This document shows positions 1-6,979 of a stretch of 9,008 nucleotides of DNA, piece by piece. This stretch comes from Clostridia bacterium. GTDB taxonomy: Bacteria > Bacillota > Clostridia > Oscillospirales > CAG-382. The translations under genes and the position numbers were made by a program. The number at the start of each line of letters is the position of its first letter. Position 1 is the stretch's first letter. The DNA lies in the NCBI GenBank assembly GCA_017613815.1, contig JAGADB010000130.1, positions 1-9,008 of the forward strand, in the 5' to 3' direction. The notes under the pieces are model-generated. The model saw only the letters and a list, made by a program, of their open reading frames with translations, did no database searches and had not been told where the DNA came from.

Positions 1-174
1 AACGAAAAACCTTTGCCGAAAAAATACAGAGATCACGCGCTTGCAAATTCGAGGAACTTCAAGGGAATGAGGGAGTGTCATATCAAGCCCGACTGGCTGC
101 TGATTTATAAAATTTATACCGACAGACTTGTTTTAACCCTCATTCGCACCGGCACACACAGCGACTTGTTTTAA
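1..174 (+). CDS. YafQ-family type II toxin (mRNA interferase), C-terminal part
   Basis: The reading frame is open from base 1 to a TAA at 172-174 and encodes 57 residues; the start is off the left edge. The fragment contains LPKKYRDH, RECHIKPDWLLIY and, at its end, RTGTHSDLF, the conserved C-terminal half of YafQ toxins of the RelE/ParE superfamily. These are ribosome-associated endoribonucleases that cut translated mRNA and are neutralised by a DinJ/RelB-like antitoxin. Residues equivalent to the E. coli YafQ active site are all present in the fragment: two histidines (12 and 27), Asp31 and Trp32 in PDW, Arg49, His53 and the C-terminal Phe57. The toxin therefore looks intact as far as it is seen. 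About 35 N-terminal residues would be missing compared with the roughly 92-residue family length. The antitoxin gene is expected just upstream, outside the window. The gene converges on tgt. Family assignment is strong; whether it is active is inference. Confidence 0.9.
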   Translation, partial: NEKPLPKKYRDHALANSRNFKGMRECHIKPDWLLIYKIYTDRLVLTLIRTGTHSDLF

Positions 175-182
175 TTAAAAAC

Positions 183-213
183 AAAAAACGGAAGGCTCTG
201 CCTTCCGTTTTTT
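183..213. terminator. Bidirectional rho-independent terminator between toxin gene and tgt
   Basis: An inverted repeat pairs 183-196 with 200-213 around a three-base loop. Its GC-containing core is CGGAAGGC, flanked by an A tract on one side and a T tract on the other. Read on either strand, the hairpin is followed by a run of at least six T residues. It starts 9 bases after the toxin stop and ends 5 bases before the tgt stop, so it can end transcription of both convergent genes. Confidence 0.9.
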
Positions 214-218
214 ATATT

Positions 219-1355
219 TTAATCATCCACTCTCGCGCCTAAAATATCGACGTGCGATTTGAAAAATTCCTCGAATTTTCCCTCGTCGAGCGCCGCCCTT
301 ATCTTTTCCGTCAGCGTGTTGTAGAAATATAGGTTGTGAAGCACGCACAGCCGCATTGCAAGAAGCTCGCGCGCCTTGAAAAGATGACGGATATACGCTC
401 GCGAGAAATTTCTGCACGCTGGGCAGTCGCAGTTTTCGTCAATCGGGCGCGGGTCGCGCTCGTATTTGTTGTTGTTGAGGTTTAAAAGCCCCTTCGACGT
501 GAATAAATTGCCGTGCCGCGCGTTTCTGCTCGGCATAACGCAGTCGAAAAAGTCAACTCCGCGCCTTACCGCTTCTAAAATGTTTACGGGCGTTCCCACA
601 CCCATAAGGTATCTCGGCTTGTCTTCGGGCATGAACGGCTCGACTTCCTCGATAATCGAATACATTTCCTCTACCGTCTCGCCTACGGCAAGTCCGCCTA
701 TCGCGTAGCCGTCAAGGTCGAGCTCCGAAATGCTCTTCATGTGGTCTTTTCTGAGGTCGGCGTAGGTGCAGCCCTGATTTATTCCGAAAAGCATCTGCTC
801 GGGGTTTACCGCATCGGGAAGCGCGTTGTTTTTTGCGAGCTCCTCTTTGCAGATTTTCAGCCAGCGCGTCGTGCGTTCGCAGGCGGATTTCGCATAGGAA
901 TATTCGGCGGGGTTTGCAACGCACTCGTCAAACGCCATCGCGATGGTCGAACCGAGATTTGACTGAATTTTCATGCTCTCCTTCGGGCCCATGAAAATTC
1001 TCTTTCCGTCCATGTGGGAGGCGAACAGTACGCCCTCGTCGCTTATTTTGCGGAGCACCGCCAGCGAAAATACCTGAAATCCGCCGCTGTCGGTGAGCAC
1101 CGGTCCGTACCAGTTGAAAAACTTCCGGAGACCGCCGAGCTCCTTTATCACGTCGTCGCCGGGGCGCACGTGCAGATGATAGGTGTTTGACAGTTCAACC
1201 TGGCACTTTATCTGCTTTAAGTCGTCGGTGCCGACGGCGCCTTTAATCGCGGCGGAGGTTCCCACGTTCATAAAGACGGGGGTTTCGATAACGCCGTGCG
1301 GAGTTGTAAATCTGCCGCGGCGCGCGAGATTTTCTTTTTTTAACAGTATAAACAT
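219..1355 (-). CDS. tgt: tRNA-guanine transglycosylase (queuine/preQ1 tRNA-ribosyltransferase)
   Basis: A 378-residue enzyme of usual bacterial length. It swaps guanine-34 for the queuosine precursor preQ1 in tRNAs with GUN anticodons (Asp, Asn, His, Tyr) in the cytoplasm. The first catalytic motif DSGGFQ is at 89-94 (Asp89). The nucleophile lies in FDCVMPSR (Asp271). Substrate-pocket motifs AFDEC (141-145) and GGLAVG (220-225) are present; the Cys after DE is typical of preQ1-using bacterial enzymes. The zinc site is complete: Cys309, Cys311 and Cys314, plus His340 in LHNLYFY. The ATG is preceded by an in-frame TGA three codons upstream, which fixes the start. The best Shine-Dalgarno, AAAGGA at 1368-1373, overlaps the mutL stop and sits about 12 bases away, longer than ideal. 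The gene is 16 bases downstream of mutL and last in the apparent operon. No queA is in the window. Confidence 0.97.
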   Translation of the reverse strand: MFILLKKENLARRGRFTTPHGVIETPVFMNVGTSAAIKGAVGTDDLKQIKCQVELSNTYHLHVRPGDDVIKELGGLRKFFNWYGPVLTDSGGFQVFSLAVLRKISDEGVLFASHMDGKRIFMGPKESMKIQSNLGSTIAMAFDECVANPAEYSYAKSACERTTRWLKICKEELAKNNALPDAVNPEQMLFGINQGCTYADLRKDHMKSISELDLDGYAIGGLAVGETVEEMYSIIEEVEPFMPEDKPRYLMGVGTPVNILEAVRRGVDFFDCVMPSRNARHGNLFTSKGLLNLNNNKYERDPRPIDENCDCPACRNFSRAYIRHLFKARELLAMRLCVLHNLYFYNTLTEKIRAALDEGKFEEFFKSHVDILGARVDD

Positions 1356-1371
1356 ATAAAATCAGTTTCCT

Positions 1372-3216
1372 TTATCTTCCGAAAATCTTTTCGAGCTTCG
1401 ACCTCGAAAACTCTGTTATTACGGGCCTTCCGTGCGGACAGTATAAAACGGCGTCGTTCGTGAAGATTTCGTTTATTATAAAGAGGTTGTCCAAATCGGT
1501 ATGCTTGTTTCCGCCCTTAATCGCTGCTTTGCAGGCCGCGGTAAACAGCGCCCTGTCGAATATCTCGCCTGAAGACTTGTTGTTGCCCTCTGCAAGACTT
1601 CCCGCAAGAAACGTAAATACGTCCTTGACGTCGGAAATGTCCAAAATGCTCGGCATGGAGCGTATGAGAAGCGCGTCGGAGCCGAATTCCTCAAAATCAA
1701 AGCCGATTTTTGTGAAATACGAGACGTTCTGACACGCCGCTTCAAATTCCTTCGGCGTGAGCGTGAGCGCAACCGGCTCAAGCAAAAACTGAGACTCGTT
1801 GTTGTCGGACGCGTGCTTTATCTTTTCGTAAATAATTCTTTCGTGCGCCGCGTGCTTGTCTATAAGGTACATGCTCTCGTGGTACTGCACTATAAGATAC
1901 GTGTCGAAAACTTCTCCGACGTATACGGGACGCTCGAGAAGCTCCTTTTTTATTATCTCCTGCTGCTCGTGTACCTCGACTTTTTCGACGGTTTGAGAGG
2001 GCTTTGTTGATTTTTCGGCATTGTCTTCAATAATCGGAACGGTCTCCGGCGGGAAATCCGTTTTTTTCGGAATTTCCGCACTTTCCGACGGCACGTCGAA
2101 ATAATTTTCCTTTTTTACCGTAAAATCAGCACGTTTTTGCGGAATTTGCGAAGCTTTTTCCTCTGTTTTTGCGGGAATTTCCTCTTTTTGAAGCTCTTTT
2201 TCCGCGCCGAACGAAAATACCGACGAAGCGGTGCGCGCAAGCGCGTTTTTTACCGCAAAATATACAGTGTCGAATATGATTCTCTCGTCCGAAAACTTTA
2301 TTTCAAGCTTCGCCGGGTGAATGTTCACGTCGACGAGCTTCAGGTCCGTCTCGATAAAGAGTACGCACGCGGGAAATTTTCCGACGGGACAGAATCCGCG
2401 GAATCCCTCTTCCAACGCCGCCATAAGCGTTCTGCTCTTTATAAATCTGCCGTTGACGAAGAAGTTCTGCATATTTCTGTTGGGACGGCAGATTTCGGGC
2501 TTTCCGATAAAGCCGTAAACGCGCATTTTCGCATATTCGTAATCGACTTCAAGCAGATTTACGGCAAATTCTCTGCCGATGGAGGCGTAAACGGCGTTCT
2601 TTAATACGCCGTCGCCGGGAGTCTGCAATTTTATGTTTCCGTCGGAAATAAATTTTAACGCAATGTTCGGACGCGACAGCGCGAACTTTTCGCATACCGC
2701 CTGAACGGCAATCGCCTCCGTCGTGTTCTTTTTTAAGAATTTTCTTCTCGCGGGAGTGTTTTCAAAAATGTTTTCGACGATAATCGTCGTCCCGTCGGGA
2801 CAGCCCGCGTCAATAACTTCTTGCGCCTCGCCGAAGGCACATTCGAACGACGAGCCGATTTCCTCGCTTTTGTGCTTTGTAAGAATGCGCAGCTTTGAAA
2901 CGGCGGCAATCGCCGCAAGCGCTTCGCCGCGGAAGCCGAGAGTGCCGATTGCTTCAAGGTCCGCGCCTGTTCTTATCTTGCTCGTCGCGTGGCGGAGTAT
3001 CGTTTTGGGAACGTCCTCACGCATAATGCCGCAGCCGTCGTCGGTTATGCGTATAAACGTGGTGCCGCCGTCTTTTATCTCGACGGTAACGTTTGAAGAG
3101 AGCGCATCGGCACAGTTTTCCAGCATTTCCTTTACCGCCGACGCCGGTCTTTCGACAACCTCGCCTGCCGCGATAAGATTCGCCGTCTGTTTGTCAAGCA
3201 CGTTTATAATTCCCAA
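1372..3216 (-). CDS. mutL: DNA mismatch repair protein MutL (endonuclease type)
   Basis: MutL links mismatch recognition by MutS to strand removal. With a TTG start at 3216 it has 614 residues. The N-terminal GHKL ATPase shows KEMLEN (catalytic Glu30, Asn34), DDGCGI (59-64), ATSKI (77-81) and GFRGEAL (94-100). FVNGR (253-257) and NIHPAK (298-303) lie in the second lobe. A charged linker rich in Lys, Glu and Pro spans about 329-427. The C-terminal dimerisation/endonuclease domain has DKHAAHERIIYE (453-464), ACKAAIKGG (561-569) and CPHGRP (593-598). This is the metal-site set of nicking MutLs found in bacteria without MutH. Start choice: AAGAGGTGG at 3222-3230 is 5 bases from TTG 3216 and gives MGIINVLDKQ, which matches the family N-terminus. 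The in-frame GTG at 3225 lies inside that Shine-Dalgarno. It follows nadC by 36 bases. No mutS is visible. Confidence 0.97.
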   Translation of the reverse strand: MGIINVLDKQTANLIAAGEVVERPASAVKEMLENCADALSSNVTVEIKDGGTTFIRITDDGCGIMREDVPKTILRHATSKIRTGADLEAIGTLGFRGEALAAIAAVSKLRILTKHKSEEIGSSFECAFGEAQEVIDAGCPDGTTIIVENIFENTPARRKFLKKNTTEAIAVQAVCEKFALSRPNIALKFISDGNIKLQTPGDGVLKNAVYASIGREFAVNLLEVDYEYAKMRVYGFIGKPEICRPNRNMQNFFVNGRFIKSRTLMAALEEGFRGFCPVGKFPACVLFIETDLKLVDVNIHPAKLEIKFSDERIIFDTVYFAVKNALARTASSVFSFGAEKELQKEEIPAKTEEKASQIPQKRADFTVKKENYFDVPSESAEIPKKTDFPPETVPIIEDNAEKSTKPSQTVEKVEVHEQQEIIKKELLERPVYVGEVFDTYLIVQYHESMYLIDKHAAHERIIYEKIKHASDNNESQFLLEPVALTLTPKEFEAACQNVSYFTKIGFDFEEFGSDALLIRSMPSILDISDVKDVFTFLAGSLAEGNNKSSGEIFDRALFTAACKAAIKGGNKHTDLDNLFIINEIFTNDAVLYCPHGRPVITEFSRSKLEKIFGR

Positions 3217-3221
3217 AAGTT

Positions 3222-3230
3222 CCACCTCTT
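3222..3230 (-). promoter_or_regulatory. Shine-Dalgarno deciding the mutL start
   Basis: On the minus strand this reads AAGAGGTGG, close to the anti-Shine-Dalgarno complement, and ends 5 bases before the TTG at 3216. The slightly longer alternative start, GTG at 3223-3225, lies within this motif and has no properly spaced ribosome binding site of its own. Confidence 0.75.
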
Positions 3231-3252
3231 TTCCGCGAAGAATGATTAAAAT

Positions 3253-4098
3253 TTATGATATCTTGAACTTTAAACTGATGTCCGCCGCCTTAACCGAGTG
3301 CGTGAGCGCGCCGATTGAAATGATGTCGACGCCAGTTGCGGCAACTTCCCTTAAATCCTTTTCGCCCATGTTTCCGCTCGCCTCGATTATGGCTCTGCCG
3401 GAAGCTATTTTTACGCATTCGCTCATCAAATCGTTCGGCATATTGTCGAGCATTATGATGTCGGCCTTTGCTTCAAGCGCTTCCATGAGCTGCTCGATGG
3501 TTTCGACCTCGACTTCGATTTTCAAGGTGTGGGGAATCATCTTTCTTGCGTTTTCCACCGCCTTTTTTATGCCGCCGGAAACCGCGATGTGATTGTCCTT
3601 TATGAGAACGCCGGAAGCGAGGTTGAATCTGTGGTTTGTGCCGCCGCCTACGCGGATGGCGTATTTTTCAAGGGCTCTTACGCCGGGCGTGGTCTTTCTC
3701 GTGTCGGTGATTTTCGCCTTGGTGCCTTCAACGCTCTTTACCGCCTTTGCCGTCTTTGAAGCGATACCCGAAAGGTGCTGCATAAAGTTGAGCACCGTTC
3801 TTTCGCAAACGAGCAAGGTTCTCGCGTTGCCCTCGACTTCCGCGATGACGTCGCCTTTTTGAAGCGCGTTGCCGTCTTTGAAATGAGGGGTAAAAATAAC
3901 CGACGAGTCGAATTTCTTAAAGATGTGGTCTGCAAGGTCGATTCCGCAGATAACCATCTCTTCTTTTGCGATGAATTTTCCCGTCGCCGACTTGTCAACG
4001 GGTATGGTGGATACCGTCGTGATGTCTCCCGAGCCGATATCCTCGTTTAATGCAAGGTTGATGATGCTGTCAACCAACGGATTGTCATAATAAAACAT
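3253..4098 (-). CDS. nadC: Nicotinate-nucleotide diphosphorylase (carboxylating), quinolinate phosphoribosyltransferase
   Basis: This enzyme makes nicotinate mononucleotide, CO2 and diphosphate from quinolinate and PRPP, the last step of the three-gene NAD de novo branch. The 281-residue length is normal. The N-terminal swivelling domain contains ERTVLN (99-104). The barrel domain carries the substrate-binding motifs DTRKT (132-136), GGGTNHR (151-157) and KDNH (167-170). It also has the acidic strand EVEVE (195-199), LDN (217-219), EASGN (239-243) and SIGALTHS (261-268). These are the quinolinate and PRPP ligands of the family, and none appears to be missing. The ATG at 4098 is preceded by AAAGGCAGG about 8-10 bases upstream. 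It lies 21 bases after the nadB stop and directly upstream of mutL, and is probably co-transcribed with both. Identification is secure. Confidence 0.97.
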   Translation of the reverse strand: MFYYDNPLVDSIINLALNEDIGSGDITTVSTIPVDKSATGKFIAKEEMVICGIDLADHIFKKFDSSVIFTPHFKDGNALQKGDVIAEVEGNARTLLVCERTVLNFMQHLSGIASKTAKAVKSVEGTKAKITDTRKTTPGVRALEKYAIRVGGGTNHRFNLASGVLIKDNHIAVSGGIKKAVENARKMIPHTLKIEVEVETIEQLMEALEAKADIIMLDNMPNDLMSECVKIASGRAIIEASGNMGEKDLREVAATGVDIISIGALTHSVKAADISLKFKIS

Positions 4099-4119
4099 GT
4101 GCTGCCTGCCTTTCGTTAT

Positions 4120-5664
4120 TCAGTCGACGATGTAGTGCGAACCCATACTTTCGCGGCGCGCGCAGGCGCTTTCCGCGATAACCGTGGACGCCATTGCCGC
4201 GTTGAAAACAGTGAATTGCTTCACCGTCGAAAGATTTTTTCTTCTGTATTTGTCGTATATTCTGTCAAGCTCGCTGTGCGCGTATTCAAGCTCCGACGTG
4301 TGCCTTATCGCGCCGACGTTTTTCGTCATGAGCGACTTCATATATTCGATGTCTTTTTCGATTTCCTCGTCGCCGGGGCAGACGTCAGTGAATATTTCAC
4401 TTTCGGGAATGACGAAATCATACCCTTTCGGACTGCGAAAATCGGCGTTTATGTTTCTTGCCGCACGCCTGCCGAAAACGAGGCATTCAAGCGTTGAATT
4501 GCTTGCAAGACGGTTTGCGCCCTGAACGCCGGTGCACGCAGTCTCACCGCACGCATACAGCCCGCTTATCGCGGTCCTTGCGTGAATGTCGGTCTTCACT
4601 CCGCCCATCATGTAGTGCTCGGTCGGGTGCACGGGAATGTGCTCCGACGGCACGTGAATGCCGAGAGAACGGCATTTCTGGAAAATGGTGGGGAAGCGGG
4701 AGGCGAAAAATTCCTCCGACATGTCCGAAACGTCGAGATATACGAACTGATCTCCCGTTTTCTCTAAATCTTTTAAGATTTCCCTCGTTACTATGTCTCT
4801 CGGAGCAAGGTCGCGAAGCGAGTGCTTGTTGTACATAAACGCCTCACCCTTTGAGTTTTTAAGTATTCCGCCCTCGCCGCGCACGGCTTCGGATACGAGA
4901 AACATTCTTCCGTTTTCAATACCCTTCGCAAGCGCCGTCGGGTGAAACTGCACGAATTCCATATCCTTGCAGGGGGTGCCTGCGCGTAAGCACGCGGCAA
5001 TTCCGTCGCCCGTGGAGTTTTTGGGGTTGGTGGAGTACTTGTATAACTGACCTATCGAGCCGGTTGCGATAACCACGTTGCGGGAAAATAATATGCGGTT
5101 GCGCTCGTTGTTGTTTACGACAACGCCGCTCGTTCCGTTTTTGTCGGTTACGACGTCAACGAAAAAGGTGTCAAAGAAAATCTTTATGTTTTTGCGGCTT
5201 TGCGCCTCTTTTCCGAGCGTTTCGGTCATAATTTTGCCGGTCGCATCTCCGCCGCAGTGAAGAATTCTCCTGCAGCTGTGTCCGCCCTCGCGCGTAACTA
5301 TCGTTTCGCCGTTTTCATCTCTGTCAAACGGTACGCCGAGCCTTATAATGTCGTCTATTATTTCGGGACCTTCCGTTACGAGCGTGCGCACCGCCTTTTC
5401 GTCGCAGTGGCCTGCGCCGGCGATAAGCGTGTCCTTTACGTGCAGATCAAAGGAGTCCCACTTTTTGGTAACGGCGGCGATTCCGCCCTGCGCAAGGTAG
5501 GAGCTTCCGCCGTCAATGTGGCCTTTTACGATAATTGCAACGCTCTTGTCGGAATCAACGTTAAGAGCGCAGTAAAGACCCGCAAGCCCGCCGCCGACGA
5601 TAATCACGTCGAATATTTCGTTGTTGTTTTCAAGTTCTTTGCTGTTGAATAAGTATCTTCTCAT
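4120..5664 (-). CDS. nadB: L-aspartate oxidase
   Basis: A flavoprotein of the succinate dehydrogenase/fumarate reductase family. It oxidises L-aspartate to iminoaspartate, which NadA then uses; in anaerobes fumarate is a likely electron acceptor. The 514 residues cover the full protein. The FAD dinucleotide-binding motif GGGLAG is at 24-29, followed by SSYLAQGGIAAV (54-65). Active-site residues can be matched to E. coli NadB: Glu126 in REGGHS, His241 in QFHPTAL, Arg289 in APRD, His350 in EHYMMGG and Arg385 in GANRLASNS. The second FAD contact is LYACGE (369-374). The C-terminal helical domain runs from about 430 to the end. The ATG lies 3 bases after the nadA stop. Its own ribosome site is weak: GGGAAG sits about 13 bases upstream, inside nadA. 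Translational coupling to nadA is therefore likely. Confidence 0.97.
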   Translation of the reverse strand: MRRYLFNSKELENNNEIFDVIIVGGGLAGLYCALNVDSDKSVAIIVKGHIDGGSSYLAQGGIAAVTKKWDSFDLHVKDTLIAGAGHCDEKAVRTLVTEGPEIIDDIIRLGVPFDRDENGETIVTREGGHSCRRILHCGGDATGKIMTETLGKEAQSRKNIKIFFDTFFVDVVTDKNGTSGVVVNNNERNRILFSRNVVIATGSIGQLYKYSTNPKNSTGDGIAACLRAGTPCKDMEFVQFHPTALAKGIENGRMFLVSEAVRGEGGILKNSKGEAFMYNKHSLRDLAPRDIVTREILKDLEKTGDQFVYLDVSDMSEEFFASRFPTIFQKCRSLGIHVPSEHIPVHPTEHYMMGGVKTDIHARTAISGLYACGETACTGVQGANRLASNSTLECLVFGRRAARNINADFRSPKGYDFVIPESEIFTDVCPGDEEIEKDIEYMKSLMTKNVGAIRHTSELEYAHSELDRIYDKYRRKNLSTVKQFTVFNAAMASTVIAESACARRESMGSHYIVD

Positions 5665-5667
5665 AAA

Positions 5668-6594
5668 TTATTTTGCACTTCCCGCTTTCAGCATGTTGTC
5701 AAGACAGGTCCTTGCGGAAACCATAAGCTCGTCGCTTAAAGTTACTTCGTCGTCAAGGTCTTCAAGCGTCCAGAGTAGGTCCTCAAGCGTGGTCATCTTC
5801 ATGTTCACGCATACGACGTGGTCCGCTATCGGATATATTTCTTTGTCGGGGCATTCTTCCGTAAGCTTTTCGACTATCGCCCTTTCGGTGCCGATAATGA
5901 ACGACTTTTTGTCGGAGTCCTTTACGAAATTGATTATCGCCGACGTGCTTCCGACAAAATCGGCGCTTTCATTTATTTCAGGCCTGCATTCCGGGTGAAC
6001 GAGAACGAGCGCGCCGGGGTGAAGCTCTTTTGCCTTTTCGAGCTCAAAAAGAGTTATGTTGTCGTGAACGGGGCAGCAGCCGTCAAAGAAGTGGAAAACC
6101 TTGTCGGGAAGCTGCTTTGCGATATATGCGCCGAGATTTTTGTCCGGCACGAAAATTATCTCTTTTTCCTTCATGTTTTTGATTATTTTCAGCGCGTTTG
6201 ACGAGGTAACGCACATGTCGCAGACCGATTTCGTCTCTGCGCTCGAATTGATGTAGCAAACGACGGCGGCGGAAGGATATTTCTCCTTTAATTTCACAAC
6301 GTCGTCTTTGGTAATCATGTCCGCCATTCTGCAGCCCGCGTCTTTTCTCGGAATGAACACGTGCTTTTCGGGATTTAATATTTTTGCGCTTTCAGCCATA
6401 AAGGTAACGCCGCAGAAAACAATGTTTTTTTGGTCGGCGCTTTTCGCCTTTTTTGCAAGCTCAAAGCTGTCTCCGCAGAAGTCCGCGACGTGCTGTACGT
6501 CGAGATCCTGATAGAGATGCGCAAGCACTAAGGCGTTTTTCTCTTTTTTCAGTTTTAAGATTTTTTTGATAACGGTTGATTTGCCGCTCGGCAT
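5668..6594 (-). CDS. nadA: Quinolinate synthase, 4Fe-4S enzyme
   Basis: NadA condenses iminoaspartate from NadB with dihydroxyacetone phosphate to form quinolinate, using an oxygen-sensitive [4Fe-4S] cluster. The 308-residue length fits the compact NadA type of Thermotoga and Bacillota rather than the longer E. coli form. Three cysteines are placed as cluster ligands: Cys88 in AGCRMAD, Cys174 in GCCPVHDN and Cys262 in CVNMKMTTLEDL. Their spacing of 86 and 88 residues closely matches the family. Conserved substrate motifs AHLYQD (25-30), FCGVTFMAESAKIL (60-73), YINSSAETK (114-122) and HPECRPE (200-206) are also present. The ATG at 6594 has AAAGAGGG with a 7-base spacer. It is the first gene of the nad-mutL-tgt set, with its own probable promoter and the rpsU terminator upstream. 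Confidence 0.97.
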   Translation of the reverse strand: MPSGKSTVIKKILKLKKEKNALVLAHLYQDLDVQHVADFCGDSFELAKKAKSADQKNIVFCGVTFMAESAKILNPEKHVFIPRKDAGCRMADMITKDDVVKLKEKYPSAAVVCYINSSAETKSVCDMCVTSSNALKIIKNMKEKEIIFVPDKNLGAYIAKQLPDKVFHFFDGCCPVHDNITLFELEKAKELHPGALVLVHPECRPEINESADFVGSTSAIINFVKDSDKKSFIIGTERAIVEKLTEECPDKEIYPIADHVVCVNMKMTTLEDLLWTLEDLDDEVTLSDELMVSARTCLDNMLKAGSAK

Positions 6595-6601
6595 AATTAA
6601 A

Positions 6602-6609
6602 CCCTCTTT
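6602..6609 (-). promoter_or_regulatory. Strong Shine-Dalgarno of nadA
   Basis: Reads AAAGAGGG on the minus strand, 7 bases before the nadA ATG. It is the best-spaced ribosome binding site in the nad set and supports the annotated start. Confidence 0.8.
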
Positions 6610-6629
6610 ACAATCTATATAATTAATAT

Positions 6630-6658
6630 ATTATAACATTTATATATAAAAAAAACAA
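6630..6658 (-). promoter_or_regulatory. Candidate sigma-70-type promoter for the nad operon
   Basis: On the minus strand a perfect -10 box TATAAT (6630-6635) is preceded, after a 17-base spacer, by TTGTTT (6653-6658), a partial match to TTGACA. The predicted transcript start would be near 6623, leaving a leader of about 30 bases before nadA. The surroundings are very AT-rich, so chance matches are possible. I recognise no repressor operator here. Confidence 0.55.
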
Positions 6659-6696
6659 GTCCAAACTTAAAAAGCGGGGAAGGAAAGCGCAAAAAC

Positions 6697-6725
6697 AAAA
6701 AGAACCGGTAAAATCGGTTCTTTTT
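6697..6725 (-). terminator. Rho-independent terminator after rpsU
   Basis: An inverted repeat pairs 6697-6707 with 6715-6725; the core is GAACCG/CGGTTC with a 7-base loop. On the minus strand the stem is followed by TTTTTGTTTTT. It begins 17 bases after the rpsU stop and lies upstream of the nad promoter, so it isolates rpsU from the nad operon. It could also work weakly on the plus strand because of its T tract there. Confidence 0.88.
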
Positions 6726-6742
6726 ACAGTCAAAATAATTTC

Positions 6743-6919
6743 TTATTTGAACTTGCGCTTGCGAGCGGCTTCGGATTTTTTCTTACGCTTTACGCTGGGT
6801 TTTTCGTAGTGCTCTCTTTTGCGTAATTCGGTAAGAACACCGCTTCTTGCGCATTGCCTCTTGAATCTGCGAAGAGCGCTGTCAAGTGATTCGTTTTCCT
6901 TGATTTTAATTTCTGCCAT
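6743..6919 (-). CDS. rpsU: Small ribosomal subunit protein bS21
   Basis: A 58-residue, highly basic protein of the 30S subunit. It sits near the mRNA exit and anti-Shine-Dalgarno region and helps translation initiation. The sequence begins [20 protein letters not shown], continues with [21 protein letters not shown], and ends in a Lys/Arg-rich tail. This is the typical bS21 pattern at its usual length. The ATG is at 6917-6919 and the TAA at 6743-6745. A long purine-rich ribosome binding site precedes it. The gene has its own near-consensus promoter and terminator, so it appears monocistronic between leuS and the nad operon. It is easily missed because it is short. Confidence 0.96.
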   Translation of the reverse strand: MAEIKIKENESLDSALRRFKRQCARSGVLTELRKREHYEKPSVKRKKKSEAARKRKFK

Positions 6920-6925
6920 TTATAT

Positions 6926-6937
6926 TCCCCTCCCTCC
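6926..6937 (-). promoter_or_regulatory. Extended double Shine-Dalgarno of rpsU
   Basis: The minus strand reads GGAGGGAGGGGA. It offers two overlapping ribosome binding options: GGAGG about 13 bases and AGGGG 7 bases before the ATG. The downstream copy has the better spacing. Such a purine block fits a strongly translated ribosomal protein gene. Confidence 0.75.
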
Positions 6938-6979
6938 GCGCTTTGGCAAAGAGAAATTTCTTCCCTATACTATATTGGT

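Larger units (their letters stand above)
219..6594 (-). other. Apparent operon nadA-nadB-nadC-mutL-tgt
   Basis: Five same-strand genes follow one another with gaps of 3, 21, about 36 and 16 bases. No hairpin terminator or obvious promoter is visible in any of the gaps. A terminator closes the set at 183-213, and the rpsU terminator plus a candidate promoter mark its upstream end. This layout supports one transcript, though internal promoters inside coding sequence cannot be excluded. Confidence 0.75.

Noticed and set aside
765..795. Tgt has GINQGC where many relatives show GIVQGG
   Set aside because: The functional Gln-Gly pair is kept, and neighbouring positions vary in characterised bacterial enzymes, so no change of specificity can be claimed.
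2137..2604. Plus-strand open frame of about 155 codons inside mutL
   Set aside because: Antisense to the MutL linker and ATPase domains, with no credible domain and no promoter; explained by mutL codon use.
2723..3592. Long open frame on the plus strand (about 289 codons) antisense to mutL and nadC
   Set aside because: It lies wholly opposite two well-supported genes, spans their junction, and its product resembles no family I know and is rich in Ser, Ile and Phe, as expected for antisense of such genes. It is a shadow frame.
6555..6594. GKST near the NadA N-terminus, resembling part of a P-loop
   Set aside because: The upstream glycine spacing of a Walker A motif is absent and NadA is not a nucleotide-binding protein; the short match is chance.
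6624..6633. Perfect palindrome TAATATATTA in the nadA promoter
   Set aside because: Made only of A and T in an AT-rich stretch, short and unrepeated; likely chance rather than an operator.
6952..6961. Perfect palindrome AGAAATTTCT in the rpsU leader
   Set aside because: No loop, single copy and low complexity; not enough to call a binding site or a structured leader.
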